A stretch of 8,588 nt of DNA, from positions 1 through 8,588 of the forward strand of contig CAJUAV010000014.1 of NCBI GenBank assembly GCA_910584485.1. Direction: 5' to 3'. The notes beneath the pieces were generated by a model. The model was not told where the DNA came from, ran no database searches, and saw only the letters and a program-made list of their open reading frames with translations. Made by a program: the position numbers and the translations under genes. Origin of the DNA: an uncultured Alistipes sp. Lineage in GTDB: Bacteria > Bacteroidota > Bacteroidia > Bacteroidales > Rikenellaceae. Positions 1 through 4,435 of the stretch are shown in pieces (within the stretch, counting starts at the first letter, position 1; each line of letters starts with the position of its first letter).

Positions 1-45
1 GTGTCTCTTGGCCGAATTTCAAACAGAGCCTAACAGCTCGTTGAA

Positions 46-76
46 CAAAAGTAGAAATTTATTCTTTCTATTCAAA
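46..76 (-). promoter_or_regulatory. Bacteroidota-type promoter reading off the left edge
   Basis: On the minus strand there is a -33 element TTTG (76-73), a 19 bp spacer, and a -7 element TACTTTTG (53-46), which matches TAnnTTTG exactly. Transcription would start near position 40 and run toward position 1. The remaining 40-odd bases hold no ATG or GTG on that strand, so the gene it serves lies outside the window. The predicted leader contains a small inverted repeat (GAGC at 26-29 and GCTC at 36-39). The promoter call is strong because two other promoters in the window have the same spacing; the identity of the downstream gene is unknown. Confidence 0.72.
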
Positions 77-125
77 AAGATTGCACAAAAAATTTATAAA
101 AGATCGTTCAAAAAATGCAGACGGC

Positions 126-169
126 AAAAAGAAAAATCACGAATATCCTGTTACGGGCATTCGTGATTT
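126..169 (-). terminator. Intrinsic terminator of tRNA-Cys
   Basis: A perfect 11 bp inverted repeat (134-144 and 159-169) encloses a 14 nt loop. On the minus strand it is followed by a T-rich run interrupted once by C (TTTTTCTTTTTG). It begins 11 nt beyond the 3' end of the tRNA, where a Rho-independent terminator for a single-gene tRNA transcript is expected. Confidence 0.85.
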
Positions 170-180
170 CGAAAGAGAAG

Positions 181-251
181 AGGTCTGAAGCGGATTTGAA
201 CCGCTGTAGCAGCTTTTGCAGAGCTGTGCCTAGCCACTCGGCCATCAGACC
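181..251 (-). tRNA. tRNA-Cys (anticodon GCA)
   Basis: A full cloverleaf folds on the minus strand. The 7 bp acceptor stem is GGTCTGA/TCAGACC, the D arm is GCC/GGC, and the anticodon stem CAGCT/AGCTG carries the loop CTGCAAA with anticodon GCA. The variable loop is four bases (CTAC) and the T arm is AGCGG-TTCAAAT-CCGCT. The discriminator base is U73, the known identity element for cysteinyl-tRNA synthetase, which agrees with the anticodon. CCA is not encoded, so it must be added after transcription. The gene is 71 nt long and stands alone, with its own promoter at 333-363 and a terminator at 126-169. Every stem pairs without mismatch, so it appears functional. Confidence 0.97.
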
Positions 252-257
252 CTGTAT

Positions 258-322
258 GGCGGTCGGATCGGGCGATCCGCCGTTCCCTTGCGCAGCGAGC
301 CGAGAAACGGCGTTACGTTGCG
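258..322 (-). other. Structured 5' leader of the tRNA-Cys transcript (two hairpins)
   Basis: Between the predicted start of transcription (about 326) and the tRNA 5' end lie two stable inverted repeats. The first (291-322) pairs 291-297 with 316-322 (one G-U), with an inner GCCG/CGGC stem at 299-302 and 308-311. The second (264-279) is CGGATCG/CGATCCG, extended outward to about 258-284 around a single bulged base. The hairpins fill most of the roughly 75 nt leader, and the last one ends a few bases before the mature tRNA. The role could be RNase processing, protection of the precursor, or nothing; no known riboswitch family was recognised. Confidence 0.5.
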
Positions 323-332
323 TTTGGGATTG

Positions 333-363
333 CAAATATACGCACTTTTCGGAATTTCGCAAA
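333..363 (-). promoter_or_regulatory. Promoter of tRNA-Cys
   Basis: On the minus strand the -33 element TTTG (363-360), a 19 bp spacer and the -7 element TATATTTG (340-333) match the Bacteroidota primary sigma consensus exactly. Transcription should begin near 326, giving a leader of about 75 nt before the tRNA at 251. Confidence 0.88.
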
Positions 364-477
364 ATTTAAACCGTTTTTTAACGATTTTTTCGTTAAGAAG
401 AGGGTGCAGCCCCTCGTTTGCACCGCATCCGAAGCGCGCTGCCGTCCGTTTTTGCACGATCTTCGCCGAAAAAAAGC

Positions 478-485
478 TATTTTTG
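478..485 (+). promoter_or_regulatory. -7 promoter element of the tatD-like/tcdA/editing-protein operon
   Basis: TATTTTTG matches the TAnnTTTG -7 element and ends five bases before the GTG at 491. The nearest upstream TTTG (451-454) is 23 bp away, longer than the 19 bp seen at the other promoters here, so the -33 element is weak or degenerate. If the transcript starts the usual few bases after the element, it begins at or next to the start codon and the mRNA is leaderless or nearly so. Confidence 0.6.
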
Positions 486-490
486 CAGCC

Positions 491-1090
491 GTGAACGACC
501 GTCCGATCGACATACACACCCACCGTCCCACTGCAGCGCAGACGATTCGCTGCGTCGGCATTCATCCGTGGCAGGCCGCCGCGACGGACGCCCTCCCCGC
601 GACCTTCGAGGAAGCTGCCGCAGCGGCGGATGCCGTGGGCGAAATCGGACTCGATTTCGCCCGCCGCGAGGTCGATCCGGCGCGGCAGCTCCGTCTCTTC
701 CGCGCCCAGCTCGACACGGCCGAACGGCTCGGCAAACCCATCGTGCTGCACATCGTGCGCGCCTTCGAAGAGGCTATGCGCGAGCTGCGGAGACGCCGGC
801 TCGCGGGGGTGATCCTGCACGGCTTCGTCGGATCGAAAGAGCAGGCCGCACGGGCCGTCGCCGCCGGATATTTCCTCTCGTTCGGGGCGCGGACCGCCGC
901 CTCGAAGCGGACGATCGAGGCGCTGCGCGCGACACCGCTCGACCGCCTCTTCGTCGAGACGGACGACAGCCCGATCCCGATCGAACGCATCCTCGCACAG
1001 GTCGCCGACCTGCGCGGCGTACCGCCCGAAACGCTGTTGCAGGCGGTCCGCACCAATTACGAACGCCTATTCGGAACTCAACATGGATAA
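491..1090 (+). CDS. TatD-family metal-dependent hydrolase, short form
   Basis: This encodes a 199-residue cytoplasmic TIM-barrel hydrolase of the TatD family, whose members act as metal-dependent nucleases or phosphoesterases; the exact substrate cannot be read from sequence. The expected metal ligands are present in order: H9 and H11 (IDIHTH), E51 (GEIGLDF), H87 (KPIVLH), H110 (VILHGF) and D158 (ETDDSP). It is about 60 residues shorter than E. coli-type TatD (about 260), as I recall for many Bacteroidota homologues. The GTG at 491 was chosen because translation then starts six residues before the first metal motif, and the upstream ATG at 404 lies ahead of the predicted promoter element and adds an unconserved, composition-biased extension. 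The stop codon overlaps the tcdA start (ATGGATAA), so the two genes are translationally coupled. The family is clear; the in vivo role is open. Confidence 0.88.
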   Translation: MNDRPIDIHTHRPTAAQTIRCVGIHPWQAAATDALPATFEEAAAAADAVGEIGLDFARREVDPARQLRLFRAQLDTAERLGKPIVLHIVRAFEEAMRELRRRRLAGVILHGFVGSKEQAARAVAAGYFLSFGARTAASKRTIEALRATPLDRLFVETDDSPIPIERILAQVADLRGVPPETLLQAVRTNYERLFGTQHG

Positions 1091-1808
1091 CTGGCAGGAA
1101 CGCACCGAGCTCTTTTTCGGTGCCGAAAAACTCGAACGGCTACGCCGCGCCCACGTATTGGTCGTGGGGCTGGGCGGCGTAGGCGCCTACGCCGCGGAAA
1201 TGATCGCCCGAGCAGGAGTCGGGCGCATGACGATCGCCGATGCCGACACGGTGAGCCTCTCGAACATCAACCGTCAGCTCGTGGCGCTCCGCTCGACCGT
1301 CGGCCGTCCGAAGGCCGAGGTCCTGGCCGAACGGCTGCGCGACATCAATCCCGCGATCGAGCTGACCGTCGTGCAGCGTTACATCAAGGACGAGGCGACC
1401 TACGAACTGCTCGACGCGGCCCGCTACGACTACGTGGTCGACGCCATCGACACCCTCTCGCCGAAGCTCGCCCTCATCGCCGCCGCGCTCGAACGCGGCT
1501 ACCCCGTCGTCAGCTCGATGGGCGCGGGGGCCAAGAGCGACCCCACGCAGCTCGAAATCGCCGACATCTCGAAGACCCACCACTGTCCGCTGGCTCACAT
1601 GCTGCGCAAGCGCCTCCACAAGATCGGCATCCGCAGCGGCTTTCGGGCCGTTTTCTCCCCCGAGCCGATCCGCGAAGGGGCGATGATCCCGAGCGACGAA
1701 CCCAACAAGAAATCGCAGGTGGGAACGATCTCCTACCTGCCCGCCCTCTTCGGCATCGGCTGCGCCTCGGTGGCGCTCCGCGAGCTGGCGGGCGAACCCG
1801 TCCGATAA
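1083..1808 (+). CDS. tcdA: tRNA threonylcarbamoyladenosine dehydratase
   Basis: This 241-residue protein belongs to the ThiF/MoeB/E1-like superfamily and most resembles TcdA (CsdL, YgdL). That enzyme uses ATP to cyclise t6A37 to ct6A37 in tRNAs reading ANN codons, improving decoding. Visible features are the nucleotide-binding loop GLGGVG (29-34), acidic D53/D55 followed by the NINRQ motif (61-65), DAIDTLSPK (120-128), MGAGAKSDPT (146-155) and the C-terminal signature NKKSQVGTISYLPALFG (208-224), which separates TcdA from MoeB and ThiF. No C-terminal rhodanese domain or zinc CxxC pairs are present, which also argues against MoeB. Its length is normal for the Bacteroidota form. It overlaps the preceding hydrolase by 8 nt, and the next gene follows after 5 nt, so the three form one operon. 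Confidence 0.93.
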   Translation: MDNWQERTELFFGAEKLERLRRAHVLVVGLGGVGAYAAEMIARAGVGRMTIADADTVSLSNINRQLVALRSTVGRPKAEVLAERLRDINPAIELTVVQRYIKDEATYELLDAARYDYVVDAIDTLSPKLALIAAALERGYPVVSSMGAGAKSDPTQLEIADISKTHHCPLAHMLRKRLHKIGIRSGFRAVFSPEPIREGAMIPSDEPNKKSQVGTISYLPALFGIGCASVALRELAGEPVR

Positions 1809-1813
1809 CGCCC

Positions 1814-2320
1814 ATGGAAACGATCGTCACCGAACGCATGCAGCGCGTCTTCGACTACCTGTCGCAGCACGACATCCCCTACGCCTGGTACGGGCATCCC
1901 GAGGCCCCGACCTGCGAAATCGCCCTCCGATACTGCCGTCACGACGGCGCCCGCCACTGCAAGAACCTCTTTCTGCGCAACCACAAGGGCGACCGCCACT
2001 ACCTGGTCTGCTTCGACGCCGAACAGCGGCTGGCGATCCGCGACCTCGAACAGCGGCTGCACCAGGGCAAACTCTCGTTCGCCTCGGAGCAGCGGATGGA
2101 GCATTGGCTCGGGCTGCGGCCGGGGTCGGTCTCGCCCTTCGGCCTGATCAACGATCCCGCGCAGCACGTACACCTCTTTCTCGACAGCCGTCTGCGCGAC
2201 TGCGGGCAGCTCGCCTTCCACCCGAACGACAACCGTGCGACGGTCGTCGTGACGCAGGAGGCCTTCCGCCGCTTTCTCGCCGCGGTCGGCAATACGTTCG
2301 AATACATCGACCTCTACTGA
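1814..2320 (+). CDS. YbaK/ProXp-ala (PrdX)-type aminoacyl-tRNA editing protein
   Basis: This is a 168-residue free-standing editing domain of the YbaK/ProX superfamily. Members hydrolyse mischarged tRNAs; the closest named group, ProXp-ala (PrdX), deacylates Ala-tRNA(Pro) made in error by prolyl-tRNA synthetase. Family features seen are the catalytic lysine in H-C-K50-N-L-F-L, the GSVSPFGL segment (104-111) forming the substrate pocket, the strand HVHLFLDSRL (118-127) and the FHPNDN motif (135-140). The length matches the stand-alone form. It starts 5 nt after tcdA with no visible ribosome-binding site, which suggests coupled translation; an in-frame ATG at codon 9 is possible but would trim the first helix. 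Its last 7 nt overlap the opposite-strand gene ending at 2314. Substrate specificity (Ala-tRNA-Pro versus Cys-tRNA-Pro) is inferred from the PrdX-like motifs, not proven. Confidence 0.87.
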   Translation: METIVTERMQRVFDYLSQHDIPYAWYGHPEAPTCEIALRYCRHDGARHCKNLFLRNHKGDRHYLVCFDAEQRLAIRDLEQRLHQGKLSFASEQRMEHWLGLRPGSVSPFGLINDPAQHVHLFLDSRLRDCGQLAFHPNDNRATVVVTQEAFRRFLAAVGNTFEYIDLY

Positions 2321-3183
2321 TCGGCCGCTGCCTCGAAGCGGGGTTGCAGCACGTAGGCGACCACCTGCGTCGCCTCCTTGTCATGGCGCCACACATCCTC
2401 GAACGACGCGAGGGTGACGTATTGGCACATGCCGCGGTATTTCAGCCAGAATTTCCCGTCAACATAGAAAAAGAAGAGCGGCATCGTACCGTTCGCATCG
2501 ACCAGGGCATAGATGCAGTCCGTTTCGAAGCGCGCCTTGCGGGCGAAGCGTTCGATGTTACGGCCGATGCGCATCGCCTTGCCGTGCCGACGGCAGACCG
2601 CTTCGAGCAGCGGCGCGACCTCCTCACGCCAAATCGTCGTCCGATAATTCAGGATCGGCGACGCATCGATCCGCGCCCGCGCCAGCAGGTACTGCAAGGC
2701 GTAGGGGAACGCGCTTTGCGCAGCAGGCAGCACGCTGCGGTCCGAGGTCGGAAAGAGCGTCGAGCGCACCATCGAGTCGCGCAGGCGGGCCGCCTCGGCA
2801 TCGTCGATGTCGGGTGCGGCATGATGGCAGAGCGTGCACTCCAGCGCATCGTTGTAGACATAGAGGTTCGTCACCGTGTCCTTGCGCACGACCTCCGAGG
2901 AGAGCTGCCAGCGCAGGCGGATCAACGGTCGCTCGCCCTCTCGGAGCAAAGCCGACATCAGGTGTTTTTTCTCGGGATCCTGCACCGTATCGCACAACCG
3001 CCACCAACGAGCCACGGGACGATCGGGTGCGAAGCGGTCGAAATCGAACTTTTCGTTCGCATATTCGGCCACGCCTATCTGGCGCAGGAATACGTCGCTC
3101 AATAAAAAGGCGGGCATCGGCTTCTGGGCATCGGCCGACAGCGCGGCGGCGATCGCCGTCAAAAGGATGACGAAACGTTTCAT
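2314..3183 (-). CDS. Unrecognised exported cysteine-containing protein
   Basis: This encodes a 289-residue protein that I cannot assign to a family. The first 20 residues form a typical Sec signal peptide (MKRF, hydrophobic core, ending ADAQ), so the mature protein should be periplasmic or surface-facing. It has six cysteines (C64, C116, C119, C197, C223, C253); C116-T-L-C119-H120 has the form CxxCH used for covalent heme c attachment, but it is a single copy and could equally be a redox pair or a metal site. No transmembrane segment follows the signal peptide. The C-terminal part contains an aromatic-rich segment (MPLFFFYVDGKFWLKYRG, 234-251). It sits 25 nt downstream of a TlpA-like oxidoreductase and shares its promoter, which suggests that its cysteines are that enzyme's substrate. 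The stop codon lies inside the end of the convergent editing gene, and no terminator is visible there. Confidence 0.85.
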   Translation of the reverse strand: MKRFVILLTAIAAALSADAQKPMPAFLLSDVFLRQIGVAEYANEKFDFDRFAPDRPVARWWRLCDTVQDPEKKHLMSALLREGERPLIRLRWQLSSEVVRKDTVTNLYVYNDALECTLCHHAAPDIDDAEAARLRDSMVRSTLFPTSDRSVLPAAQSAFPYALQYLLARARIDASPILNYRTTIWREEVAPLLEAVCRRHGKAMRIGRNIERFARKARFETDCIYALVDANGTMPLFFFYVDGKFWLKYRGMCQYVTLASFEDVWRHDKEATQVVAYVLQPRFEAAADQ

Positions 3184-3208
3184 GATGTTCTGTCTTTAAG
3201 GTGTTCTT

Positions 3209-3712
3209 TTACTCTTTCAGCAACGCTTTGATCCGCTCCGCCACCTCGGCGAGGCGCTCGGGCGTATAGCCGATCTCGTGCAGGCGCACGATCCCGCGGC
3301 GATCGATCAGAACGAGCTGCGGCAGACGGCCGTCGCCCGTCCGCTCGCCGATGCGGCCGTAGGGATCGAGGCCGATCGGAAAGCGCAGGCCGCGCTCCTC
3401 CAGCTGCTTCGCCTTTTTCTCCACCGTCACGCGGGGTTCGTTCACCGCCACGGCCAGAAAACGGAAATCTTCGCCCTCGAAGCGTCGCAGAATCCGTTCG
3501 GGCACCTCCGCCAGCTCCTTCATACAGGGACCGCACCACGTCGCCCAAAAGGAGAGCAGCACCACATGGCCCTTGGCGCCCGTCCTGAAGGTTCCGCCGT
3601 CGAGGCATTCGATCGTCAGTCGCGGGGCACGCTGCCCCGTTTCGAAGCGCTCCTGCGCCTGCAAGGTCGCCGCCGCCACCAGCAGCCAGCAACCGATCAT
3701 CCATCGCTTCAT
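3209..3712 (-). CDS. TlpA/ResA-type exported thiol-disulfide oxidoreductase
   Basis: This 167-residue thioredoxin-fold protein is exported by an N-terminal signal peptide (1-20, ending LQAQ). The active site is WC60GPC63 in the segment LLSFWATWCGPC, the cis-proline is P131 (GRLPQLVLID), and the AhpC/TSA-Redoxin layout continues through LAVAVNEP to the C-terminal helix. The WCGPC site with a signal peptide is typical of TlpA/ResA proteins, which reduce disulfides in periplasmic substrates, often apocytochrome c or other secreted proteins. Cys8 in the signal peptide lies too near the N terminus to be a lipobox. The gene is first in a two-gene operon; its partner encodes an exported six-cysteine protein. 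A strong promoter at 3731-3761 leaves a leader of only about 12-14 nt. The fold and activity class are secure; the natural partner is inferred. Confidence 0.92.
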   Translation of the reverse strand: MKRWMIGCWLLVAAATLQAQERFETGQRAPRLTIECLDGGTFRTGAKGHVVLLSFWATWCGPCMKELAEVPERILRRFEGEDFRFLAVAVNEPRVTVEKKAKQLEERGLRFPIGLDPYGRIGERTGDGRLPQLVLIDRRGIVRLHEIGYTPERLAEVAERIKALLKE

Positions 3713-3730
3713 CGCAGTTCTAATTTTTCA

Positions 3731-3761
3731 CAAATATACTAAATAATACGTAATAAGCAAA
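3731..3761 (-). promoter_or_regulatory. Promoter of the thioredoxin-like/exported-protein operon
   Basis: On the minus strand the elements are TTTG (3761-3758), a 19 bp spacer and TATATTTG (3738-3731), the full Bacteroidota consensus. The start of transcription is expected near 3725, leaving a short A-rich leader before the ATG at 3712. There is no Shine-Dalgarno sequence, as is usual in this phylum. Confidence 0.88.
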
Positions 3762-3778
3762 GAAAAGCGAACTTTTTT

Positions 3779-3796
3779 AATCGGAGGGCTCCGATT
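3779..3796. repeat. 8 bp palindrome upstream of the thioredoxin-like promoter
   Basis: AATCGGAG (3779-3786) and CTCCGATT (3789-3796) form a perfect inverted repeat around GG. It lies 17 bp beyond the -33 element of the promoter at 3731-3761. On the plus strand it is preceded by six T's and followed by TTTG; neither direction shows a proper terminator U-tract after the stem. It may be an operator, a degenerate terminator or chance; the rest of 3797-3900 shows nothing convincing. Confidence 0.4.
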
Positions 3797-3903
3797 TGCA
3801 GGGAGCGACATCGACCAAGCGTGCTTTCGCCCGCCTATCGCCTGCTCTTTCGCACCGAGGGCGAGCAGCATGCGCCGACGCCCGAACCGCCGCCGGACCG
3901 CAC

Positions 3904-3938
3904 AAAAAAAGCCGTTGCCCGAACATCGGGCAACGGCT
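3904..3938 (-). terminator. Intrinsic terminator of the gpmI/YbjN-like operon
   Basis: A perfect 12 bp inverted repeat (3911-3922 and 3926-3937), extended by one A-T pair, surrounds the loop ACA. On the minus strand it is followed by seven T's (complement of 3904-3910). It begins 21 nt after the stop codon of the YbjN-like gene, in the correct orientation to end the transcript. Confidence 0.95.
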
Positions 3939-3959
3939 GTCGCGGCGGAACGATCCGCG

Positions 3960-4424
3960 CTACGATTCGTATTTCGCGACGAAATCCGCTACGAGCGACG
4001 GCAGCAGCGTCACCGCATCGTGCAGATAACCGTGGAAATCGTCCTTCGGATTGTAGAAGAACTCGTAACCGATCGTGTAGTTGACCTTTCCCTCCTCGAC
4101 GCCGAGCACGCAATACTTGAAGACGCCCCGTTCGCAATTCTCCGCATTGCAGGCCTCGAGAAGCTTCTGGTAAGGGGTATCGGTCGAGAAGACGGCATAG
4201 AACTCGGCGAACACCGAGCCGTCGTTCTGCGGCTTGAGCAGGAGCGAGTAGGTGTATCCCTGCAACTTGACATAGAGGTCGCCGTCCTCGTCCAGCTTCG
4301 GAACATACCCCTCTTCGCGCAGATACGCCATCGCATCCTGCCGCACCCCTTCGACCGTCAGCTGCTGGGCGAAAAGGGTCGTCAGCGAGCAGACGAAGAG
4401 CAGCAGCGAAAGCAGCTTTTTCAT
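3960..4424 (-). CDS. Small exported YbjN-like protein
   Basis: This encodes a 154-residue protein with a clear signal peptide (MKKLLSLLLFVCSLTTLFAQ, cleavage after Q20), so the mature form of about 134 residues is periplasmic or outer-membrane associated. The mature part alternates helices and strands in the order seen in the YbjN family (a type III chaperone-like fold): an N-terminal helix and acidic strand pair (VPKLDEDGDLYVKL), a central hydrophobic strand (YTYSLLLKP), an N-x-x-N helix (ACNAENCERG, 91-100), and a C-terminal helix after HGYLHDAV. The assignment is from this pattern, not from a search. The start at 4424 was chosen over in-frame upstream ATGs because they lie inside gpmI and add sequence from its shadow frame. 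It begins 11 nt after the gpmI stop, so the two are probably co-transcribed, and a strong terminator follows. Its function is unknown. Confidence 0.83.
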   Translation of the reverse strand: MKKLLSLLLFVCSLTTLFAQQLTVEGVRQDAMAYLREEGYVPKLDEDGDLYVKLQGYTYSLLLKPQNDGSVFAEFYAVFSTDTPYQKLLEACNAENCERGVFKYCVLGVEEGKVNYTIGYEFFYNPKDDFHGYLHDAVTLLPSLVADFVAKYES

Positions 4425-4435
4425 CTTCGCGCCGT

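Noticed and set aside
181..251. tRNA-Cys as an integration site with an attached element
   Set aside because: No second copy of the tRNA 3' end, integrase or transposase is visible in the window; the AT-rich DNA next to it is explained by a terminator and a promoter.
108..369. 84-codon open frames on both strands across the tRNA
   Set aside because: Both run through the tRNA-Cys and its terminator, so they cannot be independent proteins.
404..490. ATG at 404 as the start of the TatD-like protein
   Set aside because: It would place the -7 promoter element inside the gene and add 29 residues with no family similarity before the first metal motif. The GTG at 491 fits better.
2104..3105. 333-codon plus-strand frame opposite the exported protein
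   Set aside because: It overlaps the editing-protein gene in another frame and is antisense to the gene with the signal peptide; no motif was found.
3689..3712. Lipoprotein signal in the thioredoxin-like protein (Cys8)
   Set aside because: The cysteine is only eight residues in, before any hydrophobic core, and the -3 position is Met; an ordinary signal peptide ending at residue 20 fits.
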